Positions 45,139-53,519 of a stretch of 64,000 bases of DNA are shown here, one piece after another (the stretch's first letter is position 1; each line of letters opens with the position of its first letter). The notes beneath the pieces are model-generated. The model was not told the DNA's origin. It did no database searches and was given only the letters and a program-made list of their open reading frames with translations. Source of the stretch: JBIOWF01 sp044868295 (GTDB lineage: Bacteria; Actinomycetota; Actinomycetes; Streptosporangiales; Streptosporangiaceae); the NCBI GenBank assembly GCA_044868295.1, contig JBIOWF010000089.1, positions 1 through 64,000 on the forward strand. The letters run 5' to 3'. A program made the translations under genes and the position numbers.

Positions 45139-45314
45139 GGGCGCAGAGTGACACCCCGATTTACCTGCGAAAAGAGCCCACCGGTCGGCGTGACTGTTTC
45201 GTGATTCATTCGTGCACTACTCGCGCTCTTGCGTTGATCGATCCGCCAGGCCCATGGTTGTCCGAATAAGGGCTGATGAGGCGCAGGCGGGCGCGACCTC
45301 ATAGGCTTGCTCCC

Positions 45315-45542
45315 GTGACTCAGCCGCGCCGGCCCGACCCCGAGCCGCTCAAGACCGACGACGCCGTCACGATCCTCACCGGAACAGTGCTCTGGGTGGT
45401 GGCGCTGGTCGTGCTGCTGATCATCCAGCCGGCGCAGACCTGGTGGATCTGGACCTGCGTGGTGGGCATCGGCCTCGGCTTGTTCGGCCTCGCCTTCGTC
45501 CGCCGCCGCGACGCCCGCCTCAGCCGCCACGAATCCCGCTGA
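45315..45542 (+). CDS. DUF2530-type small membrane protein
   Basis: A 75-aa protein with two membrane helices (ILTGTVLWVVALVVLLII and WIWTCVVGIGLGLFGLAFV) and a basic tail, matching the actinobacterial DUF2530 layout, including the PLKTDDAV segment before helix one. The GTG at 45315 is chosen; a TAGGCT -10-like element ends 7 nt before it, suggesting a leaderless mRNA. It diverges from the purine permease. Function of the family is unknown. Confidence 0.8.
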   Translation: MTQPRRPDPEPLKTDDAVTILTGTVLWVVALVVLLIIQPAQTWWIWTCVVGIGLGLFGLAFVRRRDARLSRHESR

Positions 45543-45564
45543 GCGAAAGGTCCCAGGAGGTCGG

Positions 45565-48500
45565 TCAGGAGTCCAGGTCGGCCTCGGCGAGAAGCAGCGG
45601 CACCTTCGCGGGGTCGCGGAGCAGGGCCGCCACCGCCAGACGGTCTCCCCACTGGCCGGACGCCCACGCGAGCCCACGGGCCAGCCCCTCGACACCGGAC
45701 GCGTGGACCTTGCCGTCGAAGAAACGCCACGGCACCGGCCTGCCGTCCACGAGCAGCTCTTCGTGCTCGACGTAGCTCAGCGGAGCCGACGGGAGCAGCG
45801 ATCGGACCTCGGACGGCACCGGCCGCTCCACCCCGGCCGAAGTGACCTCTCCGGTGACGAGCTCGCCCACGAGCGGCAGGTCGAGCACTTCCGACAGCGC
45901 CTCCGCCAGATCGAACGGCGCGAGCACCAGCGGCCGATCCTGAACCAGAGCCAGCAGGTCGGGCGCCTCCACGACGACCGGCCCGCCAGCAGCTCCAGCC
46001 GACCCGTTCACACCCGCGCCCGAGGACCCGGCCGCCCCGTTCACACCCGCGCCCGAGGCTCCGGCCGCCCCGTTCACACCCAGCGCGTGATCGTCCTGGA
46101 CCTCCTCGGCGCCGGCCGGCCCGTTTTCACTCGCCAGAACGTGACCGTCCTCGGCGTCCGCGACGACGATCGATCCCTTCAGTACGGCACGCACCGCCTG
46201 GGGCGGGCTCACCCGGGCGGGATCCACCCCGGCGATCGCCATCCACAGGGCGCGCAGCTGAGCCCGGTCGACCTCGATGGCGGGGTCGGCCAGCAGCTCC
46301 AGCAGCTCCTCCGGCCCACCATGGGACTCCAGCAGCTCCGCCAGCGTCGACCTGACGCCGATCATCTTCAGCGCGGTCTCGTCGAGGCCGGCAGGCGCTT
46401 CGCCGTACAGGCCGAAGAGGAGCGGGTCGCCGGTCGGGAGCCGCAGGGAGGTGGGGCGCCGGCCGTCGAGCACGGGGGTCCTGGACAACCACCAGGCGGT
46501 GTACGAGGGGACCTCGACCGTTTCGCCGGCGACCAGCACCCGCAACGGCTGCAGGGCGGCGCGCAGCGGTGGACGCGTCAGCAGCGCCAGCGCCGACGGC
46601 CAGTCGGCGATGTACTCAAGGTCGCGGACGGCCGTGAACTCCCGCGCGACGGGCGGGACGTCGAACTCGGGCAGCAGGTCGAGGATCGCCTCCAGCCACT
46701 CGTCTTCGAGATCGAGCTCGTGATCGCACTCCTCAAGGTCGAGGAGCACGTCGTTGTCGTTGACGACGGCGAATCCGTCCAGCACGCCGGCCGCCGCGAG
46801 CACGTGCGAGCCGTACTTCTCGACGAGATCGGGCGCGGCGACGCCGAACGGCACGTCGTGATCGATCAGCGTGGCCAGCGCCCCCTCGGCCAGGAGCAGC
46901 TCGCCCGCCGCGTACAACTCTCCGTCGGCGCCCCGCAGCGCCAGCTCGGCGAGCCACGGCGCCTCTCCCGCGGCCACCCCGGCCGCTTCGACCAGGGCGA
47001 GCACGGCCTGCGCCACCGGCTCGGGGTCGGCGCTGTCGAGTGACTCGGTCACGGCGGCGTGGGTGAGCGGATCCTCCAGCACGGTCCGCGGCGTCGCCTC
47101 GGCCGCACCCAGCCGGCGCAGCAGCGGGTGCGCGGCGTCCGGATGGACGACCCGCAGACCCAAAGGTGCCAGCACCGCCGGGTCAAGCACCCCGTGCCGC
47201 TCCTCGGGCTCCGCCAGGATCAGCGTGCCGCGCGGGCCCCGGACCAGGCGGCCGTCGGCCAGTGGGACAGGGATCGCGCCGATGGCCTCGTTGTCGTCGG
47301 CGGGCAGCACCTCGTAGAGGGAGCGCCACCAGGACGGATCCTTGTCCTGTACGGCATCGCCCGAGAGCAGGTCGACGACGTCGGCGAGCTCGACCCGCCG
47401 CACGCCGAGCGTGGTCAGGCTCGGATGCCGCGACGGCCAGCCCGCCGGCAGCAGACCGGGCACCATGTCCGCGATCTTCTCCAGGAACGTCTGCGGCCCG
47501 GCGACCGCCCGCGCCTCCCGCCCCGCCACGACGAACGCCGCGTCCCGGCCCGAAACGATCGACCTCCGGTCCGGTGCCGAGTCGGGCTCCTCCGGCGCGG
47601 AGATCGCGGGAAGCAGCGGAGCGTCGGGCAACCGGCGCAGGATCGCGCGGCGGATCTCGGCGTCGAGCTCCCCCTTGCCCATCAGGCCCGGCACGAGGTC
47701 GAGCAGGCGCGGCGTCCGGGGCAGGGAGGACAGCAGCTCGACGTACGCCTCGGCGGCCCGCTCCACGAGGAAGCCGGTGAGCGGCCCGGAGGCCACGTGG
47801 CGCCGGTCGGTGGCCAGCGGGAACGTGGCGATCAGCAGCGCGGGCAGGTCGAGCGGCTCGTCGCTCGGCGTCGGCGCGTGGACGACGGGCGGCACGTCCT
47901 TCGGGAGCGGCATCGGCTCCCCGTCGGCCGCGCCCGGCGTGAGACCCTCCCGCTGGGAGGTGACGGCCATGAGCCCGCCCGCACCGCCCGGTGTAAGGCC
48001 CTCCGGCGCAGAGCGCGAGTCGGCCACCGGGACGGCCCAGCGGATCTGCCAGTGGGGGCGCGCTCGCTCTTCCGTCGGGCGATCGGCGAAGAGCCCGGCC
48101 ACTTGCTCGGAGGTGAACGTCCCCGACGCGGTGACGGCGTGCCAGCCGTCGGCGGACACGGTCCGCACCTCGCCGTCGATCTCGATCTCGATGGACGCCA
48201 GCGCGGGCATGGCCAACGGGAGCGCGGGGCCCGCCTCCTCCAGCATGCGTCGTACGGCGTCCTGCGCCGCCTCGTCCCGCAGCGGCAGCCGTACCAGCGT
48301 GTCGAAGCCTTCGGGAACCGCCAGCGGCTCCTCCGGGAAGGGAAGGCGAAGCAGCGGCACGTGCCCCTCGCGGCCGGACAGCTCCCCGGCGAGCGTGGGC
48401 TGCGCGGCGACGAGGGCGCTCGTCTCCGCGCGGGACCAGCGCACTCCCCCGGTCTCCCGGGACACCACCGACGGCGTGTCGCATACGGAGACCACGGCGG

Positions 48501-48840
48501 CGAAGCCGACGCCGAACCGGCCGACGGCGCCCACCTCGTCCTTCTTCGCGGAGACCCGGAGCGTGGACAGGCCCTCCACCCCGGCCGCGTCCAGCGGGGC
48601 ACCGATGTTGGCGGCGAGGAGAACACCGTCACGGAGGGTGAGCCGCAGCCGGCCGGGCACACCGGCGCGCAGCGCGGCGTCCGCCGCGTTCTGCGCCAGC
48701 TCGACGACCAGCCGGTCCCGGTAGCCGCCGAGCGCGAAGTCCTCTTCGGCGTTGGCGTCCTCGCGGAACCTGGCCGGTGAGGCACTCCAGGCGGCGAGAA
48801 CGGTCTCGCGCAGGCGTGCGGTGCCAAAGAAATCGTTCAT
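45565..48840 (-). CDS. sacsin/HSP90-like GHKL ATPase protein
   Basis: A 1091-aa cytoplasmic protein. The N-terminal GHKL ATPase fold is clear: VVELAQNAADAA (Glu47, Asn51, the N box), an N-I-G-A-P-L-D segment, and the lid GRFGVGFAAVVSV near residue 110, as in HSP90 and sacsin-type proteins. The rest is a large non-catalytic region without a named domain. A Gly/Ala/Ser/Asn repeat (GVNGAAGASGA, three copies, about residues 920-960) comes from a 33-bp DNA repeat. Upstream on the strand, 39 nt away, is the DUF3027 gene. Such proteins are common in actinomycetes; a chaperone-like role is inferred from the ATPase only. Confidence 0.85.
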   Translation of the reverse strand: MNDFFGTARLRETVLAAWSASPARFREDANAEEDFALGGYRDRLVVELAQNAADAALRAGVPGRLRLTLRDGVLLAANIGAPLDAAGVEGLSTLRVSAKKDEVGAVGRFGVGFAAVVSVCDTPSVVSRETGGVRWSRAETSALVAAQPTLAGELSGREGHVPLLRLPFPEEPLAVPEGFDTLVRLPLRDEAAQDAVRRMLEEAGPALPLAMPALASIEIEIDGEVRTVSADGWHAVTASGTFTSEQVAGLFADRPTEERARPHWQIRWAVPVADSRSAPEGLTPGGAGGLMAVTSQREGLTPGAADGEPMPLPKDVPPVVHAPTPSDEPLDLPALLIATFPLATDRRHVASGPLTGFLVERAAEAYVELLSSLPRTPRLLDLVPGLMGKGELDAEIRRAILRRLPDAPLLPAISAPEEPDSAPDRRSIVSGRDAAFVVAGREARAVAGPQTFLEKIADMVPGLLPAGWPSRHPSLTTLGVRRVELADVVDLLSGDAVQDKDPSWWRSLYEVLPADDNEAIGAIPVPLADGRLVRGPRGTLILAEPEERHGVLDPAVLAPLGLRVVHPDAAHPLLRRLGAAEATPRTVLEDPLTHAAVTESLDSADPEPVAQAVLALVEAAGVAAGEAPWLAELALRGADGELYAAGELLLAEGALATLIDHDVPFGVAAPDLVEKYGSHVLAAAGVLDGFAVVNDNDVLLDLEECDHELDLEDEWLEAILDLLPEFDVPPVAREFTAVRDLEYIADWPSALALLTRPPLRAALQPLRVLVAGETVEVPSYTAWWLSRTPVLDGRRPTSLRLPTGDPLLFGLYGEAPAGLDETALKMIGVRSTLAELLESHGGPEELLELLADPAIEVDRAQLRALWMAIAGVDPARVSPPQAVRAVLKGSIVVADAEDGHVLASENGPAGAEEVQDDHALGVNGAAGASGAGVNGAAGSSGAGVNGSAGAAGGPVVVEAPDLLALVQDRPLVLAPFDLAEALSEVLDLPLVGELVTGEVTSAGVERPVPSEVRSLLPSAPLSYVEHEELLVDGRPVPWRFFDGKVHASGVEGLARGLAWASGQWGDRLAVAALLRDPAKVPLLLAEADLDS
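45990..46085. repeat. 33-bp tandem repeat inside the sacsin-like gene
   Basis: CCGTTCACACCCGCGCCCGAG-type units occur three times in tandem, encoding GVNGAAGASGA-like linkers. Copies differ at a few positions. Confidence 0.7.
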
Positions 48841-48879
48841 GTCATGACATCCCGGGGTCGCGGGGCAGCCCTGAGGAGG

Positions 48880-49746
48880 TCAGGAGTGGCCAAGGGGTTC
48901 AGAGTCGGCGTCGTCGACGGAACCGGCGGAGTCGGCCGGACCGCCGAGTCCCGGAGCCCCCTCCACCCGTTGCGGGACGTCCTCGTCGTCGGCGGGCTCC
49001 ATCAGGTCATAGCCCATGTCGTCGAGGATGGGCGCCGCCTGGTCGATGATCATCGAGGGCACCGTCGTGGCCTCGGAGTGGGCGCCGCACCCGTGGTCGG
49101 CGGCCACGACGCGCCCGTCGTCCGGGGCGTACTCGTTCGCGCACACGCCGAACCCGAGTCGCAGCGCGCCCGCGAGCGGCCAGTAGAAGCCGCAGGTGGA
49201 GCACTGCGCGGGAGCGGCGTGCGCCAGCGGGGTGTGCGGGCCCGACTCGCCGGAGTGCCAGCGGTGCACGGCCAGATCACGGCCGATGGCCGACAACACG
49301 CGGGCCCGGCCCAGGCCGTACTCGAAGATCATCTGACGGTCGGAGTCGTCGTCGGTGGCGGTGAAGCCCGGAGCCAGCCGATCGTCGTCGGCCTCGGCCG
49401 GCAGCAGGTCGCCCACGCCGAGGTCGCCGGGGAGCAGCCGCTGGTTCCACGGCACCCATGTGGGGGCGAGCATCGCGCCCGTCCCGGGCAGCAGCACCGT
49501 CTCGCTGACGGTCACGTTGCGCGCCCGCGACGCGCGGGCGACGGTGACCGCCCAGCGCCAGCCCTTGTAGGCCCTGTCGAGGCAGGTGAAGTAGTGGGTG
49601 ACGATGCGGTCGCCCTCGCTGTCATAGCCGAGATGCTCCCCGACCTCGCCGGGCCGGGCGATCTCCACGGCGGCCTCACGGGCCAGCTCGACGGCCACGA
49701 CGCATGCCTGATCGGCGGCGCTGCTTCGGATACGGGTGCGACTCAC
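48880..49746 (-). CDS. DUF3027 protein
   Basis: A 288-aa protein with the features of the actinobacterial DUF3027 family: YKGWRWAVTVARASRARNVTVSE split over a conserved block, LLPGTGAMLAPTWVPW, then R-L-L-P-G-D-L-G-V-G-D-L-L-P. A cluster of cysteines and histidines (CSTCGFYWPL, VCANEYAPDDGRVV, DHGCGAHSE) near residues 195-235 may bind metal. The acidic tail is low complexity. GTG start. It diverges from the MFS gene at 49828 across an 81-bp gap with a 9-bp inverted repeat, and precedes the sacsin-like gene. Function unknown. Confidence 0.87.
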   Translation of the reverse strand: MSRTRIRSSAADQACVVAVELAREAAVEIARPGEVGEHLGYDSEGDRIVTHYFTCLDRAYKGWRWAVTVARASRARNVTVSETVLLPGTGAMLAPTWVPWNQRLLPGDLGVGDLLPAEADDDRLAPGFTATDDDSDRQMIFEYGLGRARVLSAIGRDLAVHRWHSGESGPHTPLAHAAPAQCSTCGFYWPLAGALRLGFGVCANEYAPDDGRVVAADHGCGAHSEATTVPSMIIDQAAPILDDMGYDLMEPADDEDVPQRVEGAPGLGGPADSAGSVDDADSEPLGHS

Positions 49747-49756
49747 ACTTCATTTT

Positions 49757-49796
49757 CACCCACTCCCGGAGCGGACCGCACCCAACTGAGTGGGTG
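49757..49796. promoter_or_regulatory. inverted repeat in the DUF3027/MFS divergent promoter
   Basis: CACCCACTC (49757-49765) and GAGTGGGTG (49788-49796) form perfect 9-bp arms with a 22-nt spacer, followed by TGTAAT that could be a plus-strand -10. A shared operator is plausible; an mRNA hairpin is the alternative. Confidence 0.4.
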
Positions 49797-49827
49797 ACAC
49801 TGTAATTCGCGAAGGGAGTCATTGTCT

Positions 49828-51330
49828 GTGACGCATGCCTGGAGTCGGGTTCAGAGTGCCGGGCGGGGCACGATACGCGTGTTCCGCACGATGGGGAGCG
49901 CGGCCGTACGGGCGGGGCAGGCGACCGCCAACGCCGGCAAGAGCGCCGCCCATGTGACCGTGCGGGCGGGACGGTCGGTCGCCAACGCCGGAAAGGGCGT
50001 CGGGCAGGCGACCCGAAGACTCACCTACGCCCAAGGTGCGGGCCGGACAGGCTTGGGGCGGTTGATCGAGCTGACCGCCGCGCATTCCGCCGGGGACGCG
50101 CTCATCACGGTCTCGCTGGCCGGAGCGCTGTTCTTCGGGCTGCCCGTCGGGCAGGCACGCGGCCAGGTCGCCCTCTACCTGCTGATCACGATGGTGCCGT
50201 TCGCCGTGGTCGCGCCCTTCGTCGGGCCCGTCCTGGACCGCTTCCGCTCGGGCCGCCGCTACGTGATGGCGGGAACGCTGTTCGCCCGCGGGCTGCTCTG
50301 CTGGGGCATGGCCTCGGCGGTCGACCACTCGGACACGCTCACTCTGCTCCCGGCGGCGCTCGCCGTCCTGGTCCTGTCGAAGGCCTACAACGTCTCACGT
50401 GCCGCGATCATGCCGAGCGTGCTGCCCGCGGACATCACGCTGGTCACCGCCAACGCCAGGATGGCACTGTTCGCGCTGGTCGCCGCGGGTGGCGCGGCCG
50501 GCGCCGCGGCCGGGCTGACCGCGTGGCTCGGCGCGGGGTGGGTGCTGCGCGCGACGATGCCGCTGTTCCTCATGGCCGGGATCGTGGCGGTACGGCTGCC
50601 GCGCCACATCGACTCCCCCGACCTGGACGAACTCGACGAGGCCGACCAGGAACCGGCTCCCCAGTGGCGCACCGTGCTCAATGTCGGCCCGGTCGTCTCG
50701 GAGGCCATGCGGGCCAACGCGGCGATTCGCGTCCAGGCCGGGTTCCTGGTCTTCTTCCTGCTCTTCCTCGTCCAGGACAAGCATCTGACCGGCTTCGCCC
50801 CCGAGGTGATGATCGGCCTGCTCGCCGCGGCGGCGGGCGGTGGCGGCCTGCTCGGCGCCGCGGTGGCGTCGTGGGCGCGCTCGCACTCGCCGCAACTGAT
50901 CGTGCTCGCCACGCTCGGCCTCACGACCATCACGACGATCGCCACAGCGCTGTTCTTCAACCTGTGGACGGCCGTCGTGGTGGCCCTGGTCGGCGCCTTC
51001 GCCCAGAGCCTCGGCAAGCTGGCGCTCGACGCCATCGTGCAGCTGGAGATCGGCGAAGAGGTGCGCTCCTCGACATTCGGCGTCGTGGAGGCCCTCCTGC
51101 AGATCGCGTGGGTGCTCGGCGGCCTGATCGGCCTCCTGCTGTCCCTGTTCGCGGGCGGCCCCGCCGGATTCACGGTGGTCTCCGCGGGGCTCCTGCTCTG
51201 CCTCGGCTGGCTCGCCACGAGCAGGCGCAGGAGACTCCGCAGGATCCGTTCCCGGTCCCGTACGGCACGGCGCACCGTCCCGCTCCCCGCCCCCAGAGAC
51301 GACACCAAGCCGCTGACCAACCCCCACTGA
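49828..51330 (+). CDS. MFS-type membrane transporter with long cytoplasmic leader
   Basis: About 500 aa. The first 75 residues are Arg/Ala/Gly-rich with repeated (A/G)RAG-x-(A/S)-(V/T)-ANAGK segments; about 12 membrane helices follow. The loop GPVLDRFRSGRRYVM corresponds to the MFS A motif between helices two and three. A central acidic loop (DSPDLDELDEADQEPAP) divides two six-helix halves. The GTG at 49828 follows GAAGGGAG at 10 nt; an in-frame TTG at 49822 is the alternative. Neighbour of DUF3027 and the cold-shock gene, an arrangement I recall from other actinomycetes. Substrate unknown. Confidence 0.85.
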   Translation: MTHAWSRVQSAGRGTIRVFRTMGSAAVRAGQATANAGKSAAHVTVRAGRSVANAGKGVGQATRRLTYAQGAGRTGLGRLIELTAAHSAGDALITVSLAGALFFGLPVGQARGQVALYLLITMVPFAVVAPFVGPVLDRFRSGRRYVMAGTLFARGLLCWGMASAVDHSDTLTLLPAALAVLVLSKAYNVSRAAIMPSVLPADITLVTANARMALFALVAAGGAAGAAAGLTAWLGAGWVLRATMPLFLMAGIVAVRLPRHIDSPDLDELDEADQEPAPQWRTVLNVGPVVSEAMRANAAIRVQAGFLVFFLLFLVQDKHLTGFAPEVMIGLLAAAAGGGGLLGAAVASWARSHSPQLIVLATLGLTTITTIATALFFNLWTAVVVALVGAFAQSLGKLALDAIVQLEIGEEVRSSTFGVVEALLQIAWVLGGLIGLLLSLFAGGPAGFTVVSAGLLLCLGWLATSRRRRLRRIRSRSRTARRTVPLPAPRDDTKPLTNPH

Positions 51331-51344
51331 CCAGCGAACACGCC

Positions 51345-51743
51345 CTAGGCGTCGAGGTCGTCCGCCACCGCGCGGAGCACCGCCGCGACCTTCTTGGCGT
51401 GCCCGGCGTCCGGCTGCTTGCCCTTCTGGTAGGAGTTCGAGACGTCGTCGAGCAGCTTGATCAGGTCCTCGACGATGACGACCATCTCGTCCGGCTTCTT
51501 GCGCTTGCCCTTCGGCCTGGCCGCCTTGGCGAGGGTCGGAGGCTGCTCAAGAACCCTGACAGAGAGGGCCTGCTGGCCCCTACGGCCCTCCGCCACACCG
51601 AACTCGACCTTCTGTCCTGGTTTGAGGACGTCCACGCCCTTGGGTAGCGCGGATGAATGCACGAACACCTCACCGCCGTCGTCGCGCGTGAGGAAGCCGA
51701 AACCCTTGTCGGCGTCGTACCACTTGACCTTGCCACTCGGCAC
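51345..51743 (-). CDS. cold-shock-domain protein with C-terminal extension
   Basis: A 132-aa protein. Residues 1-67 are a cold-shock domain (GKVKWYDADKGFGFLTRDDG, EVFVHSSALP) with the RNP1 and RNP2 aromatic residues that bind single-stranded RNA or DNA. The remaining 65 residues form a Lys-rich linker (AARPKGKRKKP) and a helical domain absent from classical 67-aa CspA proteins, typical of the longer actinobacterial type. ATG start with a leader of about 90 nt before the HAD gene. Probably an RNA chaperone. Confidence 0.93.
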   Translation of the reverse strand: MPSGKVKWYDADKGFGFLTRDDGGEVFVHSSALPKGVDVLKPGQKVEFGVAEGRRGQQALSVRVLEQPPTLAKAARPKGKRKKPDEMVVIVEDLIKLLDDVSNSYQKGKQPDAGHAKKVAAVLRAVADDLDA

Positions 51744-51832
51744 AGGACTGACCTCGTTCAGACTGTCGTGAAGGTGAATGGATGTAGGTTATGCCCGCGA
51801 GAACGCCCCTTGGAGCGCCCCAGCGGCGTGAT

Positions 51833-52450
51833 TTACGCGGGTGTGGCCACCCAGGAACGGAACCACGTGGTGAACTGCAGGAGGTTCTCCAGCACCACGT
51901 CCGCCCCATGATCGATGAGTTGCTCCGCCGTATGCGAGCCTGTGGCAACCGCGACGCTGGTGGCGCCACCGGCCCGCGCCGCCGCGATGTCGGCGACGTG
52001 ATCTCCAACATATGCGGCTGCGCCGAAAGTGGCGAGAGATTCGCCCTTGTCCGCTCCGTAGACAGAGCCGACCACCTCGTCCACTTCGAGTCTGAGCGCG
52101 TCCAGCGTCCGCCGCGCGTCGACGACGTTCTTGCCGGTCACGACGATGACCCGGCCGCCGTGCTCGCGGACCGCGGCCAGGGCCTCGCGCGCGCCCGGCA
52201 TCAGCGTGGTGGCGGGCACGGCGATCTCGGGGTAAAGCTCACGGAACAGGGCGACGGCGGCGGGGATCTCCTCGGACGGCAGCCAGTTCGCCAGCTCATG
52301 CTCAAGAGGCGGCCCGAGACGGGAGATCACAACGGCGACGTCGATGGACGAGGCGAGCCGGGGCAGCATCGCCTCATACACGGCGCCAATGGCGGCCCGC
52401 GTGTCGGCCAGCGTCAGGTCAAGGTCGAATCCCACCGAGTTCACCGACAC
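51833..52450 (-). CDS. HAD-superfamily hydrolase
   Basis: About 205 aa. HAD motif I is FDLDLTLADTR near the N-terminus (nucleophile Asp and general-acid Asp), motif II VIVVTGK, and motif III/IV K-GE then YVGDHVADI. The cap region resembles phosphoglycolate phosphatase-type enzymes. The GTG at 52450 puts the fold right at the N-terminus; the frame is open to 52486 and starts there are possible. It lies 22-58 nt after the stop of the HAAS-like membrane gene on the same strand. Substrate unknown. Confidence 0.87.
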   Translation of the reverse strand: MSVNSVGFDLDLTLADTRAAIGAVYEAMLPRLASSIDVAVVISRLGPPLEHELANWLPSEEIPAAVALFRELYPEIAVPATTLMPGAREALAAVREHGGRVIVVTGKNVVDARRTLDALRLEVDEVVGSVYGADKGESLATFGAAAYVGDHVADIAAARAGGATSVAVATGSHTAEQLIDHGADVVLENLLQFTTWFRSWVATPA

Positions 52451-52507
52451 AGGATGCCAAAAACGCGGTGGCTTCACGTAATGCACCAGGTCGCGGCGGG
52501 TGCTGGA

Positions 52508-53395
52508 TCAGCGCCGCGTGACCGGACCGCTCCTGTGTGGAGGTTGTGGCGGGTCCAGCAGCCGGTAAACCAGCCAGAACACACCGGCGGCGGTCCCGAG
52601 GATGAACATCACGCCGCTGACGCTGTGGAAGGCCGCGAGGAACGACGGGATGTCGTCGCCCTCCGTGCGGACCGCCCCCAGCATCGCGCCGCCGACGAGA
52701 TAGGCGGCGACCGGGGCGCCGAGGCCGATCAGCCGGTCGTTGTACGCCCAGCCCTCGCACGCCAGCACGGTGAGCGCGCCCGCCGCCCACACCAGCATCG
52801 GCACCGGGAAGATCTGCACGGACGGCAGCCGGAACGGGACGAGCAGGCCCGCGAGGACGAGCAGCAGGATCGCCACGGTCTCGCGCCGGTTGTTCAGGAG
52901 GATCGTGCGAGCGTCCCGGCCGCCAGTGGCCATCGGATTCGCCCTCGCCATGGCCGCGCGGCGCAGCCAGCCGAACGGGGCACGCCCGTCGCCACCCCGG
53001 GAGAGGCGCCGCGACACGAGCCGCCTGCCGTACGTGACGCCGGAGGGAGTGCGCGGTTCGGCGTCGTCCACGATGACGGGGAACACGGCCGTGGCCCCTT
53101 CGGGCGCCGGCGGCGTCTCCGCTGTGCCGGCGGCCGAGATCTGCCCTGCCTGCTCGATGGCGGCGAGGCGGCGCACCTCGCGGTCGATCAGCTCGCCCGG
53201 CGGGCCGAAGCGGGCGATGACCTTCATGACGTGCCTGGGATCCTCGCTCCCGGCCCGTTCCTCCTCGACGCGCTCACGAAGCCTGCGGGAGAAGTCGAGC
53301 CGCTGCTCCGGACGCAGCCTGCCGTGGGCGGCGTCGGCCACCCTGCTGACGTACTCCAGAACGAGCTGGTCCGCGCGCTCGATCACGCTGGCCAT
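52508..53395 (-). CDS. membrane protein with N-terminal HAAS-like helical domain
   Basis: A 295-aa protein. Residues 1-75 form helices with R-F-G-P-P-G-E-L-I-D, as in HAAS-type domains of proteins paired with transcription regulators. A low-complexity linker follows, then four to five membrane helices (AILLLVLAGLLVPF, MLVWAAGALTVLACEGW, LGAPVAAYLVGGAML, VSGVMFILGTAAGVFWLVY). No PadR-type partner lies nearby. It diverges from the helicase-associated gene. Function unknown. Confidence 0.75.
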   Translation of the reverse strand: MASVIERADQLVLEYVSRVADAAHGRLRPEQRLDFSRRLRERVEEERAGSEDPRHVMKVIARFGPPGELIDREVRRLAAIEQAGQISAAGTAETPPAPEGATAVFPVIVDDAEPRTPSGVTYGRRLVSRRLSRGGDGRAPFGWLRRAAMARANPMATGGRDARTILLNNRRETVAILLLVLAGLLVPFRLPSVQIFPVPMLVWAAGALTVLACEGWAYNDRLIGLGAPVAAYLVGGAMLGAVRTEGDDIPSFLAAFHSVSGVMFILGTAAGVFWLVYRLLDPPQPPHRSGPVTRR

Positions 53396-53519
53396 ACTGC
53401 CCCAGCCCGCCCGCCTGTGCGAGTGATGCGGCGAAACTGTCGCACCTGACGGCTTCGATCATCAGGCGGATCACGGCCGGGCCCGCGCCCTCCCGTCGCC
53501 CGTGGTTCTTGCTCCTACC

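Noticed and set aside
45139..45314. A purine riboswitch in front of the AzgA-type permease
   Set aside because: The leader is short and lacks the conserved junction pattern.
47059..48780. A 573-codon plus-strand frame over the sacsin-like ATPase gene
   Set aside because: Shadow; the minus strand has the GHKL motifs.
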